NCBI RefSeq assembly: GCF_026151205.1
Contig: NC_087075.1
Location: 1,233,911-1,297,910, forward strand
Length of the DNA stretch: 64,000 bases
Source of the DNA: Bolinopsis microptera
Taxonomy: Eukaryota; Ctenophora; Tentaculata; Lobata; Bolinopsidae
Reading direction: 5' to 3'
The notes beneath the pieces were generated by a model, which saw only the letters and a list, made by a program, of their open reading frames with translations, did no database searches and was not told the DNA's origin. A program made the position numbers and the translations under genes. How positions within the stretch are numbered: the stretch's first letter is position 1; each line of letters starts with the position of its first letter. Shown here one piece after another: positions 1 to 14,400 of the stretch.

Positions 1-152
1 CTATTGACATTACCAGTTAACTACAATATTACCTATAACTATTGACATTACCAGTTAACTACAATATTACCTATAACTATTGACATTACCAGTTAACTAC
101 AATATTACCTATAACTATTGACATTACCAGTTAACTACAATATTACCTATAA
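1..152. repeat. 38-bp tandem repeat, 4 copies
   Basis: Four identical 38-bp units beginning ctattgacattacc fill the left edge; the array probably continues to the left of the window. No coding or splice signal is visible in the unit. Confidence 0.95.
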
Positions 153-2394
153 CTTGACTCTGATCAGTATACTTCCAGTTCCCTTCCTGGCAATGTGTTG
201 ATACGCTGTCAAGTGTCATACTACTACAGCTCTGTCATATATCTCTTTTTAACTCCCACTTTTTAAAGTCATACTTTACTTCAAACACAAGGTTTACAAG
301 GTTTACTCACGGAAACCTTGCTCAGTCGTATATCACACTCGAATCTCTTAATTTCAAAATTTTCTCCGCCGATATAGCTAAATTACGAATAATTAAGTAA
401 TTATGTTGTAAGTCATTCTAACCACATGTAACAGCACTACTGCTAACCACGACACTAGTATCTAGTAACACCAGACGTATCTTGTGTGTGGGGGTGTTGA
501 CATTTCCATTACAGCCGTCTGTTTTCTTTATCTGCAGAGGAGACCCCCGCGCTAATCTGTTTGTGTTGCGATCAATTATTTCTTCAGAGATAGATATAGT
601 CATCCGATATTCATATGTGCAGCTCCGTTTTTTTCATATTCATTGAGTGATTCTTGTGTTTACGATTAATATGATAGTTCCTGCTCTTACAACAGTCATA
701 TTCTAACTAAGAGATATATTACTACTTGCTACTCCTAGAGATATAGTCTTATGGGTCACGGAAAGTTTCTAGGGTTTCTGTTCATTGTTGTTCCTGAGTC
801 CTGCTTGGATGTTATAAGAACAGTTCTTTCAAGAACAGTTATTAAGAGCAGTACGGTGGCTCAGACCGTTTTCAAATTGATTTGATTAAAAACCGATGTC
901 AAATCGCTTTCTATTTTAATATTGAATCGAAAGTTCATAAGTGTTAACTTAAATCATGCAACTTAAGTAAAAATGTATTAAGCCATTTTTAACACACCAT
1001 AAACTGTTCGTGGAAGACACCCACTACCCGTGATACTACGTCTAAGCTCTGGCATAAAGCCACAGACCCTCCTGCAACTTGTGGAGTTAACATTCGGTTG
1101 GGATTCATCAAAATCGAAATTAATTTTTTTTTTCAAATCAATTTTAAAACGGCATGGCGGGTTTCAGTCATGAAATTCCAATTCAATATCAAAATAGAAG
1201 AACGCCTTAAGAACGCCACTGAACACATACTATGATGAGTTACTCCCCCCCCCCCCCCCCCCTATTGCAGAACCCCCCCCCCCCCCCCCTATTTTAGACC
1301 CCCCCCCCCCTTATACCGGCTAATTATTCCGGCTAATTACTCTGAGCCATGTATGTGGAAATGCAGCATGTAACGTTTTACTCATGACTCCTTCACAACG
1401 ATTAGACATTGTCAAGGCTAATACGCTAATACACTAGTACGCTAATACAGGACCGCAATGAGCCGCTCCAGAAGAGGCCCCTGATATACTCCAGCAATTA
1501 TACATCACATATTTAGTTACCTACTCAGTTACATTAGTTACTCAGTTAACCGTCTGTTTTTGAATCTGAAACCACTTTGCCGCGACATAGTTAGTTCTCA
1601 TACTACGTAAGGGAGAGGGAGTAGGAGGATCACCCCTTACCCCCTCCATTACCCCCTCCCTTACCCCTCCCTTACTCCTCCCTTGCCCCTCCCTTACTCC
1701 CTCCCTTACCCCCTCCCTTACCCCTTCCTTACCCCCTCCCTTTTACTGCCACACTCAGGCTTATCTTACCTATACATTTCTTTAAACGAAATTCCTTGCG
1801 CACCGCGTATTAAAAATACTTGGATTTCTACCGCTTTGATAGTATGAGAATATTGTTATTACGACTTTTTATCTAATAAACATGACAAGAATTTAGTGGG
1901 GAGATAATATAGTTGATTTATATAATATAGATTATTTATTCTCTAGTGTAGATTAACTTTATTTTTATATTTACTAAGTGTGAACGATCAACCATAAGTT
2001 ATTGATATTGTTGAATTATTTAATGATAAATTGATATAATAAATGTTTGTAATATCCTATTGAGGCACATGCCACCCCATCGCGGGTTTACTACTACTAC
2101 TCCTCCTTACTCCACCCTCCCCCAACCCCTTACTCCACCCTCCCCCATATTCCCCCTTACCCCCTTACTCCCCCTCCCCCTTAATTAGTTAATTTCCCCT
2201 TACCCCCCCTCTCCCCTTACTCTCTCCTACCCCCTTACTCCCCTTACCCCCTTACTCAGGCTTGGATAATGATATGTGAAGATCTCTGACATGGTTTCAG
2301 CTGTGATCAAGTTAACCCTGTGGGTTTACATGTTCATATAATACTAATACCCACATAGACACAGGCCAGATGAAACTCGAATAAAGGGGGTAAC
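153..2394. other. Non-coding stretch left of the gap, with poly-C and CT-rich tracts
   Basis: No exon is supportable here. Visible content is AT-rich sequence, poly-C runs at about 1246-1312, and C/T-rich short repeats at about 1614-1743 and 2094-2262 built from cccctta-type words. The only ORF, 61 aa on the minus strand at 418-603, has no recognisable motif. It is probably intronic or intergenic sequence upstream of the CFAP74-like exons, but the gap prevents linking it. Confidence 0.6.
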
Positions 2395-2494
2395 NNNNNN
2401 NNNNNNNNNNNNNNNNNNNNNNNNNNNNNNNNNNNNNNNNNNNNNNNNNNNNNNNNNNNNNNNNNNNNNNNNNNNNNNNNNNNNNNNNNNNNNN
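2395..2494. other. Assembly gap of 100 N
   Basis: Exactly 100 unknown bases, the usual placeholder for a gap of unknown size. It truncates the first visible exon of the CFAP74-like gene, so earlier exons may be lost in the gap or lie to the left of the window. Confidence 0.99.
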
Positions 2495-5400
2495 GCCCAA
2501 GAAAGGGTCCAGCAAACCCCACACCCCCAAGTCCCCGCAAGAAGACAAGACGCCTAATCCCTTGGAAACTGCCGTTATCACTGACGAAGCTCGTATTGCT
2601 GCAATGATCAAACTCAAAACAAACTTTGAGCAGCGCTTCGAGAAAATTCTGATCCCATGTTTCACGGGTATAGGAGATTGTTCCCACGATAAAACACTAG
2701 ACTACCGGCTCTATGATACAGTCTACTTACAAGTCCATCTCCCTGCAGTTAAACCAGAGCTAGTCCTTCTTTCCCAAAATGGCAGCTCCATAGTAGACTT
2801 CAGCAACGTGTGTATCGGCCAAACAAAGAAACTGGAGCTCACTCTAAAGAGTATCAGTGAGGACGAGGTCAGCTTATCAACCAGCGCATTCCCTCACGAC
2901 GGAACATTCCAGAAAGTTAACGCTACAAGAGATCTGGCCCCACTGGGATTACACCAGATGATATTAGAGTTTACCCCGCGGGCCAAGGCTAAGTACTACG
3001 AGGTGGTGGAGGTCAGAACGCAGAAGTCTACCTTGCACTTACATTTACACGGGTGTGGGGTGGAACCTAACCTGGTGGTGTCCCCGGATTCAGGTCAGTA
3101 CACGTCACAGTTACACTGTTTTAATCATTACCCACATTGTCGTAACTACATAATAAAAGTGGATCTGTGTTTCGTATAAAACATTACCTTGTGTTCAGGA
3201 ACGCTGGACCTGTGTTTCGTATAGAACATTACCTTGTGTTCAGGAACGCTGGACCTGTGTTTCGTATAGAACATTACCTTGTGTTCAGGAACGCTGGACC
3301 TGTGTTTCGTATAAAACATTACCTTGTGTTCAGGCACGCTGGACCTGTGTTTCGTATAAAACATTACCTTGTGTTCAGGAACGCTGGACCTGTGTTTCGT
3401 ATAAAACATTACCTTGTGTTCAGGAACGCTGGACCTGTGTTTCGTATAGAACATTACCTTGTGTTCAGGAACGCTGGACCTGTGTTTCGTATAGAACATT
3501 ACCTTGTGTTCAGGAACGCTGGACCTGTGTTTCGTATAAAACATTACCTTGTGTTCAGGCACGCTGGACCTGTGTTTCGTATAGAACATTACCTTGTGTT
3601 CAGGAACGCTGGACCTGTGTTTCGTATAGAACATTACCTTGTGTTCAGGAACGCTGGACCTGTGTTTCGTATAAAACATTACCTTGTGTTCAGGCACGCT
3701 GGACCTGTGTTTCGTATAAAACATTACCTTGTGTTCAGGAACGCTGGACCTGTGTTTCGTATAGAACATTACCTTGTGTTCAGGAACGCTGGACCTGTGT
3801 TTCGTATAAAACATTACCTTGTGTTCAGGAACGCTGGACCTGTGTTTCGTATAGAACATTACCTTGTGTTCAGGAACGCTGGACCTGTGTTTCGTATAGA
3901 ACATTACCTTGTGTTCAGGAACGCTGGACCTGTGTTTCGTATAGAACATTACCTTGTGTTCAGGAACGCTGGACCTGTGTTTCGTATAAAACATTACCTT
4001 GTGTTCAGGCACGCTGGACCTGTGTTTCGTATAAAACATTACCTTGTGTTCAGGAACGCTGGACCTGTGTTTCGTATAGAACATTACCTTGTGTTCAGGA
4101 ACGCTGGACCTGTGTTTCGTATAGAACATTACCTTGTGTTCAGGAACGCTGGACCTGTGTTTCGTATAGAACATTACCTTGTGTTCAGGAACGCTGGACC
4201 TGTGTTTCGTATAAAACATTACCTTGTGTTCAGGAACGCTGGACCTGTGTTTCGTATAAAACATTACCTTGTGTTCAGGCACGCTGGACCTGGGTCACGT
4301 GATGGTGGGCGAGATACTGCACGGAACATTTACTCTCAAGAACAACTCCGAAATAGATCTGCAGTACGGTATCTCCATGCTCAGCGAGAAGTCGGAAGTG
4401 GTCCAAGCTTTTAGTGGCCCCAGCCAAATTGGTACTTTAAATCTTGAACCTCTGTCATTTTACCTTTATAATCCAGATTTACCTTGCTGGCATAATTGTG
4501 AATTGTAAACGTATATCTTTCTACCCAATGACATTTCCGAGTGTCTGAATATAGTACTCTAGTTATAGTAGGATATATAGTATAGTACTCTAGTTATAGT
4601 AGGATATATAGTATAGTACTCTAGTTATAGTAGGATATATAGTATAGTACTCTAGTTATAGTAGGATATATAGTATAGTACTCTAGTTATAGTAGGATAT
4701 ATAGTATAGTACTCTAGTTATAGTAGGATATATAGTATAGTACTCTAGTTATAGTAGGATATATAGTATAGTACTCTAGTTATAGTAGGATATATAGTAT
4801 AGTACTCTAGTTATAGTAGGATATATAGTATAGTACTCTAGTTATAGTAGGATATATAGTATAGTACTCTAGTTATAGTAGGATATATAGTATAGTACTC
4901 TAGTTATAGTAGGATATATAGTATAGTACTCTAGTTATAGTAGGATATATAGTATAGTACTCTAGTTATAGTAGGATATATAGTATAGTACTCTAGTTAT
5001 AGTAGGATATATAGTATAGTACTCTAGTTATAGTAGGATATATAGTATAGTACTCTAGTTATAGTAGGATATATAGTATAGTACTCTAGTTATAGTAGGA
5101 TATATAGTATAGTACTCTAGTTATAGTAGGATATATAGTATAGTACTCTAGTTATAGTAGGATATATAGTATAGTACTCTAGTTATAGTAGGATATATAG
5201 TATAGTACTCTAGTTATAGTAGGATATATAGTACTCTAGTTATAGTAGGATATATAGTATAGTACTCTAGTTATAGTAGTATAATAAATATAGTACTCTA
5301 GTTATAGTAGTTATAGTAGGATATATAGTATAGTACTCTAGTTATAGTAGTTATAGTAGGATATATAGTATAGTACTCTAGTTATAGTAGTTATAGTAGG

Positions 5401-8400
5401 ATATATAGTATAGTACTCTAGTTATAGTAGTTATAGTAGGATATATAGTATAGTAGGGTTCCTGCTAATTTATCACAACATACCTACATGTTGAGATGAT
5501 AACTGTAGTATATATAGTACTCACAACAGGGAACAGTAACAAGTCGGGCATATTACCGTTCCAGTGCACCCCACACAGCGGTAATATACCACTATATCAC
5601 AACAGGGAACAGTAACAAGTCGGGCATATTGCCGTTCCAGTGCACCCCACACAGCGGTAATATACCACTATATCACAACAGGGAACAGTAACAAGTCGGG
5701 CATATTACCGTTCCAGTGCACCCCACACAGCGGTAATATACCACTATATCACAACAGGGAACAGTAACAAGTCGGGCATATTGCCGTTCCAGTGCACCCC
5801 ACACAGCGGTAATATACCACTATATCACAACAGGGAACAGTAACAAGTCGGGCATATTGCCGTTCCAGTGCACCCCACACAGCGGTAATATACCACTATA
5901 TCACAACAGGGAACAGTAACAAGTCGGGCATATTACCGTTCCAGTGCACCCCACACAGCGGTAATATACCACTATATCACAACAGGGAACAGTAACAAGT
6001 CGGGTATATTACCGTTCCAGTGCACCCCACACAGCGGTAATATACCACTATATCACAACAGGGAACAGTAACAAGTCGGGAATATTGCCGTTCCAGTGCA
6101 CCCCACACAGCGGTAATATACCACTATATCACAACAGGGAACAGTAACAAGTCGGGCATATTACCGTTCCAGTGCACCCCACACAGCGGTAATATACCAC
6201 TATATCACAACAGGGAACAGCAACAAGTCGGGCATATTACCGTTCCAGTGCACCCCACACAGCGGTAATATACCACTATATCACAACAGGGAACAGTAAC
6301 AAGTCGGGCATATTACCGTTCCAGTGCACCCCACACAGCGGTAATATACCACTATATCACAACAGGGAACAGCAACAAGTCGGGCATATTACCGTTCCAG
6401 TGCACCCCACACAGCGGTAATATACCACTATATCACAACAGGGAACAGTAACAAGTCGGGCATATTACCGTTCCAGTGCACCCCACACAGCGGTAATATA
6501 CCACTATATCACAACAGGGAACAGCAACAAGTCGGGCATATTGCCGTTCCAGTGCACCCCACACAGCGGTAATATACCACTATATCACAACAGGGAACAG
6601 TAACAAGTCGGGCATATTGCCGTTCCAGTGCACCCCACACAGCGGTAATATACCACTATATCACAACAGGGAACAGTAACAAGTCGGGCATATTACCGTT
6701 CCAGTGCACCCCACACAGCGGTAATATACCACTATATCACAACAGGGAACAGTAACAAGTCGGGCATATTACCGTTCCAGTGCACCCCACACAGCGGTAA
6801 TATACCACTATATCACAACAGGGAACAGTAACAAGTCGGGCATATTGCCGTTCCAGTGCACCCCACACAGCGGTAATATACCACTATATCACAACAGGGA
6901 ACAGTAACAAGTCGGGCATATTACCGTTCCAGTGCACCCCACACAGCGGTAATATACCACTATATCACAACAGGGAACAGTAACAAGTCGGGCATATTAC
7001 CGTTCCAGTGCACCCCACACAGCGGTAATATACCACTATATCACAACAGGGAACAGTAACAAGTCGGGCATATTACCGTTCCAGTGCACCCCACACAGCG
7101 GTAATATACCACTATATCACAACAGGGAACAGTAACAAGTCGGGCATATTACCGTTCCAGTGCACCCCACACAGCGGTAATATACCACTATATCACAACA
7201 GGGAACAGTAACAAGTCGGGCATATTACCGTTCCAGTGCACCCCACACAGCGGTAATATACCACTATATCACAACAGGGAACAGTAACAAGTCGGGCATA
7301 TTACCGTTCCAGTGCACCCCACACAGCGGTAATATACCACTATATCACAACAGGGAACAGTAACAAGTCGGGCATATTACCGTTCCAGTGCACCCCACAC
7401 AGCGGTAATATACCACTATATCACAACAGGGAACAGTAACAAGTCGGGCATATTACCGTTCCAGTGCACCCCACACAGCGGTAATATACCACTATATCAC
7501 AACAGGGAACAGTAACAAGTCGGGCATATTACCGTTCCAGTGCACCCCACACAGCGGTAATATACCACTATATCACAACAGGGAACAGTAACAAGTCGGG
7601 TATATTACCGTTCCAGTGCACCCCACACAGCGGTAATATACCACTATATCACAACAGGGAACAGTAACAAGTCGGGTATATTACCGTTCCAGTGCACCCC
7701 ACACAGCGGTAATATACCACTATATCACAACAGGGAACAGTAACAAGTCGGGCATATTACCGTTCCAGTGCACCCCACACAGCGGTAATATACCACTATA
7801 TCACAACAGGGAACAGTAACAAGTCGGGAATATTACCGTTCCAGTGCACCCCACACAGCGGTAATATACCACTATATCACAACAGGGAACAGTAACAAGT
7901 CGGGCATATTACCGTTCCAGTGCACCCCACACAGCGGTAATATACCACTATATCACAACAGGGAACAGTAACAAGTCGGGCATATTACCGTTCCAGTGCA
8001 CCCCACACAGCGGTAATATACCACTATATCACAACAGGGAACAGTAACAAGTCGGGCATATTACCGTTCCAGTGCACCCCACACAGCGGTAATATACCAC
8101 TATATCACAACAGGGAACAGTAACAAGTCGGGCATATTACCGTTCCAGTGCACCCCACACAGCGGTAATATACCACTATATCACAACAGGGAACAGCAAC
8201 AAGTCGGGCATATTACCGTTCCAGTGCACCCCACACAGCGGTAATATACCACTATATCACAACAGGGAACAGTAACAAGTCGGGCATATTACCGTTCCAG
8301 TGCACCCCACACAGCGGTAATATACCACTATATCACAACAGGGAACAGTAACAAGTCGGGCATATTACCGTTCCAGTGCACCCCACACAGCGGTAATATA

Positions 8401-11400
8401 CCACTATATCACAACAGGGAACAGTAACAAGTCGGGCATATTACCGTTCCAGTGCACCCCACACAGCGGTAATATACCACTATATCACAACAGGGAACAG
8501 TAACAAGTCGGGTATATTACCGTTCCAGTGCACCCCACACAGCGGTAATATACCACTATATCACAACAGGGAACAGTAACAAGTCGGGTATATTACCGTT
8601 CCAGTGCACCCCACACAGCGGTAATATACCACTATATCACAACAGGGAACAGTAACAAGTCGGGTATATTACCGTTCCAGTGCACCCCACACAGCGGTAA
8701 TATACCACTATATCACAACAGGGAACAGTAACAAGTCGGGCATATTACCGTTCCAGTGCACCCCACACAGCGGTAATATACCACTATATCACAACAGGGA
8801 ACAGTAACAAGTCGGGCATATTACCGTTCCAGTGCACCCCACACAGCGGTAATATACCACTATATCACAACAGGGAACAGTAACAAGTCGGGCATATTAC
8901 CGTTCCAGTGCACCCCACACAGCGGTAATATACCACTATATCACAACAGGGAACAGTAACAAGTCGGGCATATTACCGTTCCAGTGCACCCCACACAGCG
9001 GTAATATACCACTATATCACAACAGGGAACAGTAACAAGTCGGGCATATTACCGTTCCAGTGCACCCCACACAGCGGTAATATACCACTATATCACAACA
9101 GGGAACAGTAACAAGTCGGGTATATTACCGTTCCAGTGCACCCCACACAGCGGTAATATACCACTATATCACAACAGGGAACAGTAACAAGTCGGGCATA
9201 TTACCGTTCCAGTGCACCCCACACAGCGGTAATATACCACTATATCACAACAGGGAACAGTAACAAGTCGGGTATATTACCGTTCCAGTGCACCCCACAC
9301 AGCGGTAATATACCACTATATCACAACAGGGAACAGTAACAAGTCGGGCATATTACCGTTCCAGTGCACCCCACACAGCGGTAATATACCACTATATCAC
9401 AACAGGGAACAGTAACAAGTCGGGTATATTACCGTTCCAGTGCACCCCACACAGCGGTAATATACCACTATATCACAACAGGGAACAGTAACAAGTCGGG
9501 CATATTACCGTTCCAGTGCACCCCACACAGCGGTAATATACCACTATATCACAACAGGGAACAGTAACAAGTCGGGCATATTACCGTTCCAGTGCACCCC
9601 ACACAGCGGTAATATACCACTATATCACAACAGGGAACAGTAACAAGTCGGGCATATTACCGTTCCAGTGCACCCCACACAGCGGTAATATACCACTATA
9701 TCACAACAGGGAACAGTAACAAGTCGGGTATATTACCGTTCCAGTGCACCCCACACAGCGGTAATATACCACTATATCACAACAGGGAACAGTAACAAGT
9801 CGGGCATATTACCGTTCCAGTGCACCCCACACAGCGGTAATATACCACTATATCACAACAGGGAACAGTAACAAGTCGGGTATATTACCGTTCCAGTGCA
9901 CCCCACACAGCGGTAATATACCACTATATCACAACAGGGAACAGTAACAAGTCGGGTATATTACCGTTCCAGTGCACCCCACACAGCGGTAATATACCAC
10001 TATATCACAACAGGGAACAGTAACAAGTCGGGTATATTACCGTTCCAGTGCACCCCACACAGCGGTAATATACCACTATATCACAACAGGGAACAGTAAC
10101 AAGTCGGGTATATTACCGTTCCAGTGCACCCCACACAGCGGTAATATACCACTATATCACAACAGGGAACAGTAACAAGTCGGGTATATTACCGTTCCAG
10201 TGCACCCCACACAGCGGTAATATACCACTATATCACAACAGGGAACAGTAACAAGTCGGGTATATTACCGTTCCAGTGCACCCCACACAGCGGTAATATA
10301 CCACTATATCACAACAGGGAACAGTAACAAGTCGGGCATATTACCGTTCCAGTGCACCCCACACAGCGGTAATATACCACTATATCACAACAGGGAACAG
10401 TAACAAGTCGGGTATATTACCGTTCCAGTGCACCCCACACAGCGGTAATATACCACTATATCACAACAGGGAACAGTAACAAGTCGGGCATATTGCCGTT
10501 CCAGTGCACCCCACACAGTGGTAATATACCACTATATCACAACAGGGAACAGTAACAAGTCGGGCATATTACCGTTCCAGTGCACCCCACACAGCGGTAA
10601 TATACCACTATATCACAACAGGGAACAGTAACAAGTCGGGCATATTACCGTTCCAGTGCACCCCACACAGCGGTAATATACCACTATATCACAACAGGGA
10701 ACAGTAACAAGTCGGGTATATTACCGTTCCAGTGCACCCCACACAGCGGTAATATACCACTATATCACAACAGGGAACAGTAACAAGTCGGGTATATTAC
10801 CGTTCCAGTGCACCCCACACAGCGGTAATATACCACTATATCACAACAGGGAACAGTAACAAGTCGGGTATATTACCGTTCCAGTGCACCCCACACAGCG
10901 GTAATATACCACTATATCACAACAGGGAACAGTAACAAGTCGGGTATATTACCGTTCCAGTGCACCCCACACAGCGGTAATATACCACTATATCACAACA
11001 GGGAACAGTAACAAGTCGGGTATATTACCGTTCCAGTGCACCCCACACAGCGGTAATATACCACTATATCACAACAGGGAACAGTAACAAGTCGGGCATA
11101 TTACCGTTCCAGTGCACCCCACACAGCGGTAATATACCACTATATCACAACAGGGAACAGTAACAAGTCGGGCATATTACCGTTCCAGTGCACCCCACAC
11201 AGCGGTAATATACCACTATATCACAACAGGGAACAGTAACAAGTCGGGCATATTACCGTTCCAGTGCACCCCACACAGCGGTAATATACCACTATATCAC
11301 AACAGGGAACAGTAACAAGTCGGGTATATTACCGTTCCAGTGCACCCCACACAGCGGTAATATACCACTATATCACAACAGGGAACAGTAACAAGTCGGG

Positions 11401-14400
11401 TATATTACCGTTCCAGTGCACCCCACACAGCGGTAATATACCACTATATCACAACAGGGAACAGTAACAAGTCGGGTATATTACCGTTCCAGTGCACCCC
11501 ACACAGCGGTAATATACCACTATATCACAACAGGGAACAGTAACAAGTCGGGTATATTACCGTTCCAGTGCACCCCACACAGCGGTAATATACCACTATA
11601 TCACAACAGGGAACAGTAACAAGTCGGGTATATTACCGTTCCAGTGCACCCCACACAGCGGTAATATACCACTATATCACAACAGGGAACAGTAACAAGT
11701 CGGGTATATTACCGTTCCAGTGCACCCCACACAGCGGTAATATACCACTATATCACAACAGGGAACAGTAACAAGTCGGGTATATTACCGTTCCAGTGCA
11801 CCCCACACAGCGGTAATATACCACTATATCACAACAGGGAACAGTAACAAGTCGGGCATATTACCGTTCCAGTGCACCCCACACAGCGGTAATATACCAC
11901 TATATCACAACAGGGAACAGCAACAAGTCGGGTATATTACCGTTCCAGTGCACCCCACACAGCGGTAATATACCACTATATCACAACAGGGAACAGTAAC
12001 AAGTCGGGTATATTACCGTTCCAGTGCACCCCACACAGCGGTAATATACCACTATATCACAACAGGGAACAGTAACAAGTCGGGTATATTACCGTTCCAG
12101 TGCACCCCACACAGCGGTAATATACCACTATATCACAACAGGGAACAGTAACAAGTCGGGTATATTACCGTTCCAGTGCACCCCACACAGCGGTAATATA
12201 CCACTATATCACAACAGGGAACAGTAACAAGTCGGGTATATTACCGTTCCAGTGCACCCCACACAGCGGTAATATACCACTATATCACAACAGGGAACAG
12301 TAACAAGTCGGGTATATTACCGTTCCAGTGCACCCCACACAGCGGTAATATACCACTATATCACAACAGGGAACAGTAACAAGTCGGGTATATTACCGTT
12401 CCAGTGCACCCCACACAGCGGTAATATACCACTATATCACAACAGGGAACAGTAACAAGTCGGGTATATTACCGTTCCAGTGCACCCCACACAGCGGTAA
12501 TATACCACTATATCACAACAGGGAACAGTAACAAGTCGGGTATATTACCGTTCCAGTGCACCCCACACAGCGGTAATATACCACTATATCACAACAGGGA
12601 ACAGTAACAAGTCGGGCATATTACCGTTCCAGTGCACCCCACACAGCGGTAATATACCACTATATCACAACAGGGAACAGCAACAAGTCGGGCATATTAC
12701 CGTTCCAGTGCACCCCACACAGCGGTAATATACCACTATATATCACAACAGGGAACAGTAACAAGTCGGGCATATTACCGTTCCAGTGCACCCCACACAG
12801 CGGTAATATACCACTATATCACAACAGGGAACAGTAACAAGTCGGGTATATTACCGTTCCAGTGCACCCCACACAGCGGTAATATACCACTATATCACAA
12901 CAGGGAACAGTAACAAGTCGGGTATATTACCGTTCCAGTGCACCCCACACAGCGGTAATATACCACTATATCACAACAGGGAACAGTAACAAGTCGGGTA
13001 TATTACCGTTCCAGTGCACCCCACACAGCGGTAATATACCACTATATCACAACAGGGAACAGTAACAAGTCGGGTATATTACCGTTCCAGTGCACCCCAC
13101 ACAGCGGTAATATACCACTATATCACAACAGGGAACAGTAACAAGTCGGGTATATTACCGTTCCAGTGCACCCCACACAGCGGTAATATACCACTATATC
13201 ACAACAGGGAACAGTAACAAGTCGGGTATATTACCGTTCCAGTGCACCCCACACAGCGGTAATATACCACGCGGTGAGACGCAGGAGGTCACTGTAAAGT
13301 TTAATCCTGATCACAAGGACTCCTACAGGGACGTTGTTATTGTTAACCTCCTTAATCAGGTACACTCAGCTAATCTCTTTCTGAACATTCCACTATTGTA
13401 CTGCATTTGTGAGGTATACCTGACTATTTATTGTAATATCTTTTCCCTATTTATAAAGTATAATCTTTACAACCATTAAATTATAATATTTTCCAGCCCC
13501 AAGAGACGAGAATAGAAGTAAAGGGACAGTCCTGGACCGGGTCAATGTTCGTGTTGGGAGCACGTGATCCAGAACCATCTGTCACATTACACACACGTTA
13601 GTTTTTAGCAGAACCCTCTGTCACATTACACACACGTTAGTTTTTAGCAGAACCCTCTGTCACATTACACACACGTTAGTTTTTAGCAGGACCCTCTGTC
13701 ACATTACACACACGTTAGTTTTTAGCAGGATCCTCTGTCACATTACACACACGTTAGTTTTTAGCAGGACCCTCTGTCACATTACACACACGTTAGTTTT
13801 TAGCAGGATCCTCTGTCACATTACACACACGTTAGTTTTTAGCAGAACCCTCTGTCACATTACACACACGTTAGTTTTTAGCAGGACCCTCTGTCACATT
13901 ACACACACGTTAGTTTTTAGGGCATTCATTAAGGATTTTAGAGGTTGTCTGTTCAACTTTGGTTTAAATTAGTATCCTGAGTTCAAAAGCTGTCGTAAAT
14001 AAACTAAAATGTAGTTTATGAATATAGATATGAAGCGGCTTTTCACTTTATTAATTTGGAAGATAAACATAGTTAGTTATTCAGTTAAATTCATGAAATT
14101 TAAAGATTTAGAAATCACTTTATCAATTTGTAATTTGATCAGTTAACTCCATGAAATTTAAAAACATTTTTCCTTCTTCCAGTGGTACCACATATAGAAG
14201 ATCTGGCAGCCGAACCTGAACCAGAAGAGTTTAGAGGGGAGTTGTGGGTAGTCTTTATCTGCTCTCTGAGTGCTCCTAAACAGGTACCTTACCTTTATCT
14301 GCTCTCTGAGTGCTCCTAAACAGGTACCTTACCTTTATCTGCTCTCTGAGTGCTCCTAAACAGGTACCTTACCTTTATCTGCTCTCTGAGTGCTCCTAAA

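Noticed and set aside
3146-4414. Long repeat ORFs on both strands (378 aa -, 415 aa +)
   Set aside because: Artefacts of the 45-bp array; the real exon at 4279-4431 uses a different frame with ASH-domain signatures.
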